Of a DNA stretch of 64,000 bases, positions 34,040 to 46,863 are shown piece by piece. Under the pieces are notes generated by a model that was not told the origin of the DNA, did not search any database, and worked only from the letters and a program-made list of their open reading frames with translations. A program made the position numbers and the translations under genes. Position 1 is the stretch's first letter, and every line of letters begins with the position of its first letter. The DNA comes from Cocos nucifera (taxonomy: Eukaryota > Streptophyta > Magnoliopsida > Arecales > Arecaceae), in contig QRFJ01000055.1 in assembly GCA_006176705.1 (NCBI GenBank), forward strand, positions 1,178,001 to 1,242,000. The letters run 5' to 3'.

Positions 34040-34499
34040 TTTTTCTTAGGAGTATGTGGTAATTCTATAATTCAAATGTTCTTAAAGTTTCAAGGCAATT
34101 CTAAACCAATCATCCTCTTCGAGTTTTCAACCTTGCATTGGTGGCATGCTATACATTTCTCTTCATGCCACTAATTTATTGATTTTCCCTAGACTACAGC
34201 CATGAAAATAGGGAAACAACTACCATGACTTAAGCACAGAGCTTGAAGTGCTCGAACTGTCCCGTCTGTATCGGTTAGTTGGTCACCAAGTCTTTGGATG
34301 TAGAGGTTGGTGTCTTGAAGTTGTTGGATGGCTCATCCTATTATTACTTGAGAGGGTTTGTCAGAGGCCATTGTCACACATGCCCCACCTTTGGCTATCT
34401 TAAGAGCCATATTTCTGACCTAAAATATTTGAGAGAAATTCTTACAAGAAGAAAAGATTTCATTAAGAGGCCAAGTTTACATGAATTTAATGATACACC
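34040..34499. other. Unassigned stretch
   Basis: No ORF with recognisable motifs on either strand. It may be the 3' flank of the minus-strand gypsy pol that starts at about 34500. Confidence 0.4.
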
Positions 34500-35835
34500 T
34501 TACTAATAACAGGAGGTAATTGACTGAATTCCATATCAAGGAATATGAGTTTTGTCCACTCCAGATGATAGGTTCTAAGGTGTACAACCTCGAAAACTTG
34601 GTATGGCCCTTCTTAATTGGGTGCAAGATTCCCATATTCCATCAGTTGGGTTACCTTGGCTTTCTTGAGCTCTAGGTCAAAAAAATATGACGTTCACTTG
34701 GGAGTTATAATACCAAGCTACTCATCACCGGTAAGCTATCATTTGAATATAAACTTATTCCCTAATTTCTTCAATAAGATCCAAGTTAGCTCAGAGGTCT
34801 TCAGGATCCCTTTACTCATTGAAGTTCACTTGGTTAGAAGACCAATATCCAGGGTATGACCACTTTAGTTCCAAAGAAGAGGTTGAAGGGTGCTTTTCTT
34901 ATAGGAGTCCAATGAGTGGTCCAATAAGCCTAGAGAATAATATGAAGCTCAACCACCTACAGCCCTTTGGCTCGGTCTAGCCACATCTTTAGACCTTTCA
35001 ATATTATTTGTTGGCCACTTCAGCCTCCTCGATAGCTTGAGGATGCTCCATCGAAGTCAACCAACGATCAATATGCAAGTTAGTTTAGAACTCTCAGAAG
35101 TAAGAGTTGTCAAACTACTTTCCATTATTAGCAATGATAACTTGATGGAGTTTGAAGTGGCATTTAATGAACTTCCAAATAGAGTCTCGGACATTCTTTT
35201 CAATAATCCAAGCTAGTGTCTTACTCTTGACCTATTTGATGAAGTAGCTGATGGCTAATATTAGGAATTTTCTCAACTAGTGGCCTATGGTAAAGATCCA
35301 AGGATATCCATTATCTACTGAGCAAAAGGCCAAGGAGACTTAATTGGAGTTGCTTATTGTTGCTGAATGTTGGCATATCAATGGCATTAGTTGCACCTCT
35401 CCATGAAATTTGCTTTGTCTTTTTAAATGGTTTGCTAGTAATAGCCTTGTCATAGGACCTTATAGGATAAAGCCCTGCCTCCTAGATGATTTTTGTAGGA
35501 CCCTTCAATGGACTTCCCAAAGTGTGTACTCTACTTTAAAGGGACGAAGGCATCAAAGAGGGGTAAAGAAAATTATCACTTATAGAGCTTCTCTTTGAGT
35601 AGAACATAGTGTATTCCCTCATTCCTAATTCTCCAAGCTTCATTCCTGTCCTTAAGAAGCTTTCTCTCCTTGAAAATCTCCAATTTGTCAAAGGAGGAGA
35701 TATCCCAAATCTTCTAGAGAAATTTCATCATTTTTGGAGTTCTGGCCTATATCTCTTTGCAGACCTATCCAACAACCAGCTAAGAGTCACTAAATGCTTT
35801 GTGGTGCCAAACTTTGAGCACTTGGGCAAGCTTCA
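34500..35835 (-). pseudogene. Gypsy 3 (Tat-type) integrase, minus strand
   Basis: On the minus strand the C-terminal integrase module reads NLAPN then EGPYQVFEVVHLRTYHLEW (near 34610-34530), matching the family form LAPNWEGPY. Upstream (35150-34880) is the catalytic core: FDNSYF, WLTSMEHPQAIEEAEV and TEPKGCRWL correspond to the usual FDN, HPQ-N-Q-EV and AKGRWVEEL stretches. Stops and shifts occur every few dozen codons. The zinc domain is not clearly readable in 35300-35830. This is an old, dead copy. Confidence 0.7.
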
Positions 35836-36040
35836 ATTCTATAAGGAGAGTTTCATACTCAGCCTCATTATATCAAATAATAGGGCATGCTTTGTGATGA
35901 CTCCATCCAGGCTAAGTAGGATTAACTTGACTCCACTTTTACTTAGTTTGGAGGACTCATCAATATGAATCATCCAGAAGTCTACTAGTTCCTTCTCCGT
36001 GCTAACCTCAACCTTCTTAGGAATTGTGCACTCCACATGG
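35836..36040 (-). pseudogene. Gypsy 3 RNase H fragment
   Basis: The minus-strand frame contains WMIHIDESSKLSKSGVKLIL then SLDGVITKHALLFDI. This lines up with the plant gypsy RNase H start (W-L-Y-V-D-G-S-S, G-G-LIL-SP-G, YAL-F). The first catalytic Asp position is kept (HIDES) but the Gly after it is Glu. The order integrase, RNase H, RT on the minus strand is right for gypsy. Confidence 0.7.
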
Positions 36041-36766
36041 AAGTCAGCCAGTGCCCATATTATGATGGATGGTCAGGCTTGATAATAGATGTCAAACTCC
36101 CCTAACTCAATTGCTCACTTGGCTAACCTCTATGAGGTATCAAGCTTTTGAAGGACTTGCCTCAAAGGTTGCTTGGTCTGCATAGGGATGGAATAAGCTT
36201 GGAAGTAGGGCCGAAGCCTTGTAGTTGAGATGATGAGGGCATAAGCTATCTTTTCGATCTTAGGGTACCTCATCTTAGCATATGAAAGAACCTAACTGGT
36301 GTGATGTAGAGGCCTCTATACTCCAGCTTCTTGGATTAGGACCGATCTTAGCACCATGGGAGACATAGCCAAGTAAAGATAAAGCATCTCTACCAAGCTA
36401 TAGGCTTGGCCTGGAGTGGCGACGAGGTGAGATAATTCTGGAGTAGGTTGAAAGTGATTTGGCACTCCTCTTATCTTTCAGAAGTCTTTGATATGTTTTA
36501 GTGCCTTAAAGTAGGACATGCACTTCTCTATAGTCTGTCCTACCAAGCATTATACTTCCTTGTCCTTAATGGTAACATCCGCAGGATAGCTTGAATCTTC
36601 TCAGGGTTGATCTAGATCCCATGTTATGTCACCATGAATTCTTGAGGTAACTCTGAAGGCTTACTTGCTTAGGTTGAGCTTCATATGGTAGTTTCTTAGA
36701 GTCTAAAATATTTTCCTGAGGTTAGCCACATGATGATCAACATGTCAGCTCTTAATCAGCATGTCA
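36041..36766 (-). pseudogene. Gypsy 3 RT, part downstream of the catalytic motif
   Basis: Minus-strand translation just below the solo LTR gives DMLIKS, one stop, then HVDHHVANLRKIF and YHMKLNLSK. These match the stretch after YVDD in gypsy RT (DDMLVKS ... H-LR-F-LR-Y-MKLNP-KC). The RT upstream half lies at 46864-47330, and the two halves join exactly across the solo LTR. Confidence 0.75.
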
Positions 36767-37314
36767 TGAAGGAAAACTAATAGGATTCTGACCATGCTTT
36801 TCGAAATTTTTTCAAAATATATAGCAACAAAAGCAAAATTAATCTATATTAATTCTATGCATGCTATGATCTAATCATAAAATCTACTCTAGATCTTTGA
36901 CATGTTAATATGAATTAGAAAAATAAAATGCTTTCGATTAGTAAATCATATTTGCTGATCGTTCTATGTTTAGAGCATAGTACCTATGCACGGGTAGATG
37001 ATCACCGTAACTTGGATCCATCAAAAAATTACTCTCATATCATACTATAGCCGCATACATGTTTGACCTCTACAGTGAGTCCACACGGAGCCCTAATCCT
37101 GATCAGCCCCTCCGGAGTGCTAGCTCCTCTTCGGGACCTTCAATAGCCAATCTTCATCAGTCCAATCGATGAACTACTCTTGATCTTTCGAATGCTCCAG
37201 AAATCAGAAGATGCAATGGAGGAAGACAAGATGGTGGTGAAAGTCGGTGGAGATCTGGCACTCAAACTCTCCACCCAAACCTAGAGTCCCCACTCTTGGA
37301 TTTAGCACACATCG

Positions 37315-38870
37315 TGTTTATTAGTTTAATTCGACTTCTTAAAATCATTGAAAATGTGTAGATAGCAGTGAGTCGGATCGAATCCATAGAGAAGATAGCA
37401 TTTTTAGATTTGAAATCTTTGATTTTTGAAAAGAAAAAGAGAAGAGTTTTGGGATAAAAAATGAAGTCGAAAAATAAAATATGAAAATTAAAAGGTGCAG
37501 GAATTTAAACTTGGTACTAAGATCTACTAGTTAGATCTTAGCATCTACTTGCAAAGCAATATTTTAAAGTACAGAAATTAAATTAAAATAAAAATAAAAA
37601 GTAAGAAATTAAAGTGCAAAAATAAAATTTTTATTAATTAAAATTTTAAAATTTAAATACATGGAATTTTAAAAGAATAAAATAACCTGATCTCTGATCT
37701 TGGATCGGCATTGGCAGAAAAATGGTGTAGAAGCCCGGCTCTTCTTCTCGGCATCCGTTGCTTCGAAGCAGCCTTTAACCCATAGCCTGGCTTAGCCCTG
37801 TACCAAAGCTTCATCTTGATCGGAGATGTTGATTTTTGAAGGCCTGGGATCCTTTTTATAGAGCTAGGAGGGTTGGATATTTATTTCTAAAGCCAATGTG
37901 GGACTAATAGCCTTTGTAATCATCAAAATACAAAGAAATTTGAATAAAATTTGAATTAAAATAGTTTTGATATGACTCTGGTAAGCTTGGTAAAATCTGG
38001 CCATTCAATAGAAATCCAACGATCCAAAAATCATCAAAATTGGATGCATATCAGCATAGATCGGATTGGATCAATTTCTGACTGTTGGATTGTGCTTGAT
38101 GGAGGAAATCTGGCCGCAAATCATGCTTCGGGAGTCCTGATCACCATCAGGAGCATTCTGGACCATTGGATCTTCATCACTTGGTTTTTTGGCCATCGGA
38201 TCATGCCAGATCACTGATAGAATTTGAATCAAACCCAAAAAATCACCACCACCATTCGATCTTGACCGCAATCAACCGCAGCCGTTCGATCGTGCAATTA
38301 CTGTTCCTATGGACCGCATGGACCGGCTGTACCATACACCGCAATCAATTAGCACTCTTGTCGCTAGGTGAAAAGACCAAAATATCCTATGATCCATGAT
38401 AAATTTCTGTGGACCCTTTAAGGGTCTAGGTCCGCCACATGGCAATCTCTGATTCATCGATTTCTGCTGAGCTGGCGGTCCACGCCTGGATTGTGAATCG
38501 ACTGATGGCTTAAATGGCTGAGTCAGCTTTGATGGCTTGGCTTGGCTTGATGGCTCGGCTTACGGAGCCAGCTGAGCCATTTTCTTTTTTTATTTAATTT
38601 TTATTTATTTTATATCTTTAAAAATTCATATCTTTTCTATTTTAGCTTTATTTTACTCAAAATTTATTTCATTATGATCAAAAAAATGAGCTCTTTCTAT
38701 TAATAATAAGATTTTATTTTTTAATTTTTATTATTTTTTAATTAATTTTTTAATTAATAAAAATATGAATTTTTTAAAAATTATATATAAATTGATTAAT
38801 AATTTTTAAAAATTAATATAAATTAATTAATAAATTAATACTTTTATTGATGAATTTATGATGCTTATCA
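37315..38870 (-). repeat. 3' LTR of the gag-only element
   Basis: On the minus strand TGATAAGCATCATAAATTC ... AATAAACA. It matches 43457-45013 nearly throughout. On the plus strand it begins TGTTTATTAG. A few bases (CATCG) between the flanking GCACA and the TG end leave the precise terminus uncertain by about five positions. Confidence 0.88.
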
Positions 38871-40106
38871 CAGCCCCCAACTTAAGCTTTGCTCGTCCTC
38901 GAGTAAAGAAAGAATTTAGTTTTTAAATATCTTTTAACTTTAGAGCTTCGAATTTTATCTAAGCAATTTTCAAAATGGCCATTGATATTCAGTAGAGCTT
39001 AAATGAGATATATCATTAGGATATTAATACTTATCAATAAAAAAATTAAGTAAAAAAAATTAAATTTTTTAGAACTTTTTCTAAATTATCCTATCTTTAT
39101 CTCTGATTTGTCTAAACTTTCATATAGGCAAGTGTATTGCTACTTCCATCCTTCATTTATTAATTTTTATTTTCATATTGCCCACTTTTTAATACGAATA
39201 TCATTGCTTAGGCAACGGGACCCGATTACTCAGGTGGAAAACCATTTTTTTTTTTTTTTTTTTTAACGTTGTACCACTATTGAGTATCTTAACTCCTTAA
39301 GCTTTCTATTTAATCCATGTAGCGAGTCTTGGGTCAATGACTCTCAAACCAGTTGACTTTAGGGCACTAGGTATAGAATACCCCTCGGACTTATTAGCTC
39401 GAATCAAATAGGCTACAAGTTAAGACTAGCTTTACAACAAGCTTCTTTACCCTTCCCACCTTTTGATGCGAAACTCAATGCTTGCTTGGGCAAAGAGGCC
39501 CAATTACTCAGTAAGAAGTACTTGGAAACTATTTTATTAAAATAAATTTTTTATATGAAGAAACGTATAGTTACCCTACACAAGCCTATAAAAAATAGAC
39601 TTTTCTTTGATGCTAATAGAAATAATTAGAAATGCTCCAAGAAAAAACTTTTTATGTTCTAGACTTAACTCTTTATTGAATTTTCTGAATACTTGATTCC
39701 TTAATATCTCATAGATTCTCTAATCTGTGCATCAATTTTTTTTTAAAAATGCTTAGTTTAATTTGATTCTTAAGCATAATCAGGTGTCTAAATACTAAAT
39801 ACTAAATTTTTTGAGGATTTAAAATTTTAAAATTTTTATTTTTCTCTTCTCTCAACTTAATCGATATTATCCTCAATGGAGAAGAAAAAAAATAAAGGAT
39901 GTAATAAAGAACATGAAAGAATACATCTAACTCAATATATTTTTGGTCCAACACATGCCTTTGAAAATTTGAGCTCTCCCTCCAACTTATTCAAATTATC
40001 CTAAAAAAAACTAAACTAAAAAGATAAATTAGATGAAAACTAAATATTGGGTTGCCTCTCAACAAGCGCTAAGTTTACCATCTTCAGTCAGACACAATGT
40101 GGCTTA
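38871..40106 (-). other. 3' untranslated region of the gag-only element
   Basis: About 1.2 kb with no ORF and many poly-A/T runs, including 20 T at 39247-39264. Purine tract AGTTGGGGGCTG (minus strand, 38882-38871) abuts the 3' LTR. Confidence 0.75.
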
Positions 40107-42053
40107 TTATCCTGTATCAAATATTGGATTGACAAATTTCAATGGTTTTAGATTGCCAATCTCAGAAAGTTGATTTATAATTCTATTATTAATATAATCT
40201 TTGTTAATTTTAGGGATATAATTTATGATTCCATTCTCAGACCCATGTTTATTTTCTCCTATTTGTTCTTCTAAAATGCTTATGAATGGAGTTTTTGTAT
40301 TAGGAGTTAAGTTTGATTCAATGGGTGCTGGAATGGTGACTAAAGGCGGTTTTAATTTTGAAGGTAAATTAATGTGATCTTGCTTAAACAACTCCATTGA
40401 CATTTCATTACATGCCTCTTGATTTTTATAAGAAGAACCAGCTTCTAGGGTTGAAGGGAATAGGACATTAGGTTTATAAGTCTCGGGTAAATCATCTATT
40501 CTCTTTTTTTCTATTTCTATCTCATTTAAACTGGAACTAGCATCAGTACTAATTCCTGGTTTGGGTTCTTCTATATGCTTTGTCTCAATACTAACCTCTC
40601 TCACCTGGTCTTGGTATAGGTCCATAAGAATCCTATAGCTTTTAAGTTCAGAAATTACTTTGGTATTCTCAAATTGGAGATTCTTAGGTGAGACATTAAA
40701 TTGATAACTTGGTCCAGGTGATTGGTGGACATTAGGTGGGTTGTTTGAAATTGGTAGGTTCGATAGTTGATCTAGTTCTCTCCTCATGTTAGACTCAACT
40801 AATTGTCCAATTTGAGCTTCTAGCTTAGCAATAGATTGCTGTTGAGTCAGAATCAATTATTGAAGTTGGTTAAATCTATCATCAGCTAGATTGGTCTATT
40901 GAGGAGGTGGGTATGAAGGCTGATCATGATGTGGTGGCTGGATAAACTGACTAGGCTAGCCATTATTATAGGTATAGTTTTAGTATTGGGGCCTATTTTG
41001 ATAATTTTGGATAGGTAAAATTTGGGTTTGAGCCTGAGTCTGTTGGGATGTCTAAGAAAAATTATGGTGGTTGCTCCAATCTAGATTATATGAATTTGAA
41101 AATGGATCATTAACCGACTTGTAGTAGCCTTTAGCAGCTTGGACTTATTCTTAGATAAAAGATGAAAACTGTATAGTCATAGGACATTCACTCACATAAT
41201 GAATTAGGCTAGCATAGATTGAACAAATCTCCTGATAATTAGAAGATGATGTGAATTGTGCAGGAGATTGTTGACCTAGGGTTAGGACTTGATCTAATTT
41301 CTGAGCAAGAAAGTTTATTTTATTTATCAAATTTAAATCAGTCTTATGACTAGATTCTAGATGTTTAAATTCATGGATCCCTGCCTAGGTTTGGTGGAAA
41401 GACAACGAAGCATGGTTAATTGAGTTTTCACTCAGGATTTCAAATAAGGTATAGGCTTCGTCCTCACTCTTGTTCATGAATGCACCTCCACAGGATGTAT
41501 CTACTATCTGTCTGTATTGATCTCCTAAACCCTCATAGAAAGCCTGAACTATTTGCCACTTAGACAGACCATGGTGTGGGCATTTTCTAAGAAGTTTCTT
41601 AAGTCTCTCCCATGACTCGTGAATCTGTTCCCCTGAAAGATGAGCAAATCCAGTGATAGCTCGCCTTATAGTATTGGTTCGACCTATGGGGTAAAATCTT
41701 TTAAGAAATTTACTTTGTAAGTCAGCCCAAGTTTTAATTAATCTCCCTATTGTCCCAAGCCAGTACTTGGCTTTGTCTTTTAATGATAAGGAAAATAAAA
41801 TTAATCTAAGGGCATCATTAGTTAAATTTTTAATTTTCACCGTAAAGCAGATTTCTAAGAATTCATCTAGATGTTTATAAGGATCTTCATTGGTGTTCCC
41901 ATAAAAAGATGGAAGCATCTGGATTGTAGTCGGCTCAATCTCATAGTGGGTAGCATAAATTTTAGGTAATTGGATACAAGTCGATGGATTATAGGTAGAA
42001 GGAATAAAGTATTCTTTCATCTGCTTAGATGGTTCTCTAAAATTTTTAGCCAT
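40107..42053 (-). pseudogene. Athila-like gag, one frame with eight stops
   Basis: The minus-strand frame from ATG 42053 runs 649 codons in one register. Residues 1-222 are open: PTTIQMLPSFYGNTNEDPYK, LKDKAKYWLG, WADLQSKFLKRFYP, HLSGEQIHESWERLKKLLRK and CPHHGLSKWQIVQAFYEGL are the conserved plant gypsy gag (Retrotrans_gag) blocks. After a stop at 41387 the frame continues through HLESSHKTDL, a zinc-knuckle-like CSIYASLIHYVSECP (second Cys now Tyr), NDPFSNSYNLDW, and a coiled stretch TQQQSIAKLEAQIGQLVE, to a second open block of 249 codons ending in NPIFDTG. The eight internal stops fall at Gln/Trp-like positions, with no frameshift. It once encoded the capsid precursor. Confidence 0.85.
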
Positions 42054-43312
42054 TTGATTATCGGGTTTAATATAATTCAGTCTTTTAATTTTATGGTTGG
42101 GTTCAACTAGATCAGGTAAAGCAATTTTCTATCATGCATGTATTAGTGTAACCCTAACGTGTGATTCAAAAAAAAAATTTAAAATTTTTTTTTTTATATT
42201 TTTTTATTATTTTATTATATTAAAGATTAATTATTTTATTTATTAATTAAGTTTAATTATTTTTTAAAAATATTTTTTAGTTAGTTAAATTTAATTTTTA
42301 TTTTATTTTATTTTATTTTTTAGAGGAGAAAGAAAAAGAAAGAAAGAAAAGTTCTAAAGAATAGGTCCTAAGGAGTCCTAGAACTAAGAAGAAAGAGAAG
42401 AATTAGGTTTAATTAGATTTAATGTTGGTTAGCAATCAAGTTGGTCAATCAATCCTGACTAAAGGTTATCCTAGATCTAGACAACTCTTAACTGCCAAGA
42501 TCACCTTCAAGCCCACCAAGTGTAGGATTAGCCAATCAACTAGCCAGGTAAGTGTAAGATCGGTGGGAGTCCCCCCATTACTTGCCTTAGTCACCAATTG
42601 TGCTTGGCCAGGTAAGCGAACGGAATCAATTAAAAACCACCTTCCTTCGGGCCCAGTCATCCCTGAACCACTTTCCTAGACACCAGTCAAATTGACTTAT
42701 CCTAATCTGATTCAACTCTTAAGATTCCTTGTCCTATTGAGCTCGAGTTTTCAGGGTTGATGTCTAATTGATTTTAAAATTAAAGGCTTAGATCAATACA
42801 AGATGTTAGTTGGTTGTTTGTAGGCTAAGGAAGGGTGATCAAATCCCCACCTTATCTTTTTTAATTGGGTTGTGCCCTTAATTTGATTTAATATGAACAT
42901 GCATAAAAAATTTTTAATTAAAGAGTTCTATGTAATTTAAACTAGATGCATGCAACTAATTGAATTTTGAAAAACTTACCTTGCCTCCAGCAATCACCAA
43001 AAAAAATAAAATAAAAATAAAAATAATATGATGCATGCTTAGGATTTCTAATCTTATCATGAGACTTTTAATTAGGTTTAAATGGATATTTTTTTTTTAA
43101 ATTAATTTAAAAATAAAATAAGTAAATAAATAAAATAAAAAGAAAAGAGAACTAGGGTTAGGATTGATCTTACCAAGAAAAACTCTTGATTCTTTTTGTT
43201 CTTTAATCTTTTTTTCTACAAAATAATAAAAAAAATTAGCAAGCAATAAAAATTTTATTTATAATTTATTTATGAAAAGATCAAAGAGATCAAAAATTTA
43301 ATGTCCGTGTCT
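42054..43312 (-). other. 5' leader of the gag-only element
   Basis: AT-rich leader between the primer site and gag, with poly-A/T tracts and no ORF that looks real. The frames at 42422-42679 (plus) and 42466-42660 (minus) shadow each other and show no motif. Confidence 0.6.
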
Positions 43313-43330
43313 TCCCCGGCAACGGTGCCA
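43313..43330 (-). promoter_or_regulatory. Athila-type primer binding site
   Basis: The minus strand reads TGGCACCGTTGCCGGGGA, the characteristic primer site of Athila/Tat gypsy elements (normally TGGCGCCGTTGCCGGGGA). A second, diverged copy, TGGCACCGTTGCTGAGGA, lies at 43400-43417, closer to the LTR. Confidence 0.8.
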
Positions 43331-43456
43331 AAAACTTGGTGCATTTGTCAAAATTATTTTTAATAAATCAAAAAAATTAAAATCAAAAATTAAAAACATT
43401 CCTCAGCAACGGTGCCAAAAATTTGATAGGAATACGATGTTGTCGTTAAGACACCA

Positions 43457-45013
43457 TGTTTATCAGTTTAATCCGACTTCTTAAAATCATTGAAAATGCG
43501 TAGATAGCAGTGAGTCAGATCGAATCCACAGGGAAGGTAGTGTTTTTAGATTTGAAATCTTTGATTTTTGAAAAAAAAAAGAGAAGAATTTTGGGATCAA
43601 AAATGAAGTCGGAAAATAAAATGTGAAAATTAAAAGGTGTAGGAATTTAAATTTGGTACTAAGATCTACTAGTTAGATCTTAGCATCTACTTGCAAAGTA
43701 ATAATTTAAAGTATAGAAATTAAATTGCAATAAAAATAAAAAGCAAAAAATTAAAGTGCAAAAATAAAATTTTTATTAATTAAAATTTTAAAATTTAAAT
43801 ACATGAAATTTAAAAAGAATAAAATAGCCTGATCTCTAATCTTGGATCGGCATTGGCAGAAAGATGGTGTAGAAGCTTGGCTCTTCTTTTCGGCATCCAT
43901 TGCTTCGAAGCAGCCTTTAACCCATAGCCTGGCTTAGCCCTATACCAAAGCCTCATCTTGATCGGAGATGTTGATTTCTGAAGGCCTAGGATCCTTTTTA
44001 TAGAGCTAGGAGGGCTGGATATTTATTTCTAAAGGCAATGTGGGACTAATAGCCTTTGTAATCATCAAAATATAAAGAAATTTAAATAAAATTTGAATTA
44101 AAATAGCTCTGATATGACTCTGGTAAGTTTGGTGAAATCTGGCCATTCAATAGGAATCCAACGATCCAAAAATCATCAAAATCGGATGCATATCAGCCCA
44201 GATCGGATCGGATCAATTTCTGACCGTTGGATTGCACTTGATGGAGAAAATCTGGCCACAAATCATGCTTCGGGAGTCCTAATCACCGTTGGGAGCATTC
44301 TGGACCGTTGGATCTTCATCACTTAGTTTTTTGGCCATCGGATCTTGCCAGATCATTGATAGAATTTGAATCAAACCCGAAAAATCACCACCGCCGTTCG
44401 ATCTTGACCGCAATCAACCGCAGCCATCCGATCGCGCAATTACTATTCCTATGGACCACATGGACCGACTACACCGCACATCGCAGCCAATCAGCACTCT
44501 GGTCGTTAGGTGAAAAGAGCAAAATACCCTGTGAGCCGCGATAAATTTCTGTAGACCCTTTAAGGGTCTAGGTCTGCCATGTGGCAATCTCTGATTCATC
44601 GATTTTTGCTGAGCTGGCGGTCCACGCCTAGATCGTGGATCGGTTGATAGCTTAAATGGCTGAGTTGGCTTTGATGGCTTGGCTCGGCTTGGTGGCTCGG
44701 CTTACGAAGCCGGCTGAGCAGTTTTCTTTCTTTATTTAATTTTTATTTATTTTATATCTTTAAAAATTTATATCTTTTCCATTTTAGCTCCGTTTTACTC
44801 AAAATTTATTTTATTATGATCAAAAAAAATGAGTTCTTTCTATTGATAATAAAATTTTATTTTTTAATTTTTATTATTTTTTAATTAATTTTTTAATTAA
44901 TAAAAATATGAATTTTTTAAAAATTATATATAAATTGATTAATAATTATTAAAAATTAATATAAATTAATTAATAAATTAATATTTTTATTGGTGAATTT
45001 ATGATGCTTATCA
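43457..45013 (-). repeat. 5' LTR of the gag-only element
   Basis: Direct repeat partner of 37315-38870. The minus strand starts TGATAAGCATC at 45013 and ends ATAAACA at 43457. Several short frames inside recur in both LTRs (for example 44114-44326 and 37972-38217), so they are LTR sequence and not genes. Confidence 0.88.
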
Positions 45014-46863
45014 GCACACACCCTTAAGAACCTTGACACTTGTCTCTTTAGAGAAAACTCGCACCAAAAGAGATGCGCTCCTCTCTGATTTCTATCTCAC
45101 AAAAATCCCTCGATACCTCACACACCCCCACGCACTACTAAGGCTTCACTCTCATGCACACCCAGAAAAATCTCATTTTTAATAGGCGTCTATCAAGTGA
45201 CTTGCATGGGAAGATAAGGATGGGTTGGTTGAACTTGTTTCAACCAATTCTCTTGAATTCAAAATTCAAGAAGACTCCTTATCTCATTCCAGCACCCACC
45301 CCAATGTTTAACATGCAGAAGGACTCTCCTTCTATATGCGTACAAATAAAATGGTGATCAAACAAATGGGAGGGCATGGAGAAAAGAGAGGGAGTTGGAA
45401 GGTTTCAACTAAACCAACTATTTCAAGTTGAATTCAAAATTCAACTTGAATCCCATCTGATCCAACATTTGGACCAGGTCATATGCAAGAATAGGGGAGG
45501 CGCAAACACTCTTCTAGCATGGAGAAATCCCATGCACATTTCCAATGTGTGTGGAGAAAGAACAAGAGTCAAAGGTCAATGCACAGGGAGATGGATGTTT
45601 AAATTCAAACTTACTTTGAATTGGTCTAAATTGGTTTCATCCAAACTAATTTATCTTGATCAATTAGACTAGATAAAATCCAACCAAATTAGGCTTAACC
45701 CAACTTAGTTAATTTTCAATCAAATTAAAAATTAATCGAGTTCAACCCTTGATCAAATCAGGACCTATCTTCCTAAATGATTAGATCATCATATGATCTG
45801 ATCAAGTCAAACTTAATTGAATCAAATTCAATTAGACTTGATCAATTCCTCATCACTCAATCAAATTGAGCTAATCAAAAATCTAATAGCTAATTAATCC
45901 TTCAATAATAACTGAGTTTCAATCCAGTGGAATCCTTTGATCAACCATCAGATTAGGTAGGAACTCCTATTGTGTGTGATCCCATAGGTTTGAATCCTAA
46001 GCCGATAGTGTAGGAACTAATTTTCTATATCAATTGATGTAACAATCTAGTAATGGTACCCAACATTCGGATAGGTTGAAAATCATAATGCAACATCGAT
46101 GAACCTATGGCATATGGTTACCATATAATTCATCCCCTTAACCACGATGCTCATAGGATGATTTAGGATTAACTGTCAATTCTAAAAATTCATCCATATT
46201 ATATTTCAAAATTCAGCATCTATTATATGGACTACCCCGATCGAGAATTTGCTAAATTGAAATACAGCGATGCACTTACTTCAATACTTAGAGAGGTCAA
46301 TCCCATCTTGACTCATGCACCGACAAGTCAATTACTTGACTGCATCCAGTAGCCTTCTGTCACTGAATTAAAAATTCAGATAGTCCGGTATCTAAGTATA
46401 GTGAGTTGCTTGAAAGTCACCATGGTGATCTCAGGTCTAAGAGATACTTATATCCATATCATCCACGAGCAATATTAGTAGAAGAGAGCTCCATAGTTAG
46501 ATCACGATCAGTGAAATATATCCTTTATTTTACCTGCATGCCATAACAGCATCACCATACTTTTTGATTAAGAGGATAACCAATACTTATGGCATACAAT
46601 GATCTACTCTTGATTAACGTTGTCATCCTAAGTAACAACAAATCATTCGATCGTGATCAGTTTAAGGACTAAACAATAAATTCTTTTTTGTCCAGTCTAA
46701 ATAATCCTAAGAACTTCATCATAGAGAGTTCATCACATGAAGATGCACAAAATGATGAAATTACCAGAATAATAATTTTATTCAATTAAAATTCAAGTAT
46801 AAATTATATTTAGCTCAACCATCTGCAACCTAGATGATTGGCTTTAGGATACATTTTCCAACA

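Larger units (their letters stand above)
37310..45013 (-). mobile_element. Gag-only Athila-like element (TR-GAG type)
   Basis: A minus-strand LTR element inside the solo LTR: 5' LTR 43457-45013, tRNA-type primer site 43313-43330, gag 42053-40107, a short 3' UTR, purine tract 38871-38885, and 3' LTR 37315-38870. The flanks share GCACA (37305-37309 and 45014-45018). Gag is of the Athila type, but no protease, RT or integrase follows. Right after gag comes the typical Athila 3' UTR sentence AGCGCTTGTTGAGAGGCAAC (minus strand, near 40060). It must depend on an autonomous relative. Both LTRs are near 1556 bp with modest divergence. Confidence 0.88.
36767..46863 (-). mobile_element. Copia solo LTR, minus strand, split by a nested element
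   Basis: Read on the minus strand the LTR starts TGTTGGAAAATGTATCC at 46863 and ends GTTTTCCTTCA at 36767. It is flanked by TGTCA on both sides (36762-36766 and 46864-46868), with no internal region. Without the nested Athila-like element it is about 2.39 kb. Large parts resemble the Copia A LTR. Two LTRs of one element have presumably recombined. It landed directly beside the RT catalytic motif of gypsy 3. Confidence 0.85.

Noticed and set aside
45154..45672. Plus-strand ORFs in the solo LTR
   Set aside because: They lie opposite the transcribed strand of the LTR and show no motif; the LTR assignment explains the region.
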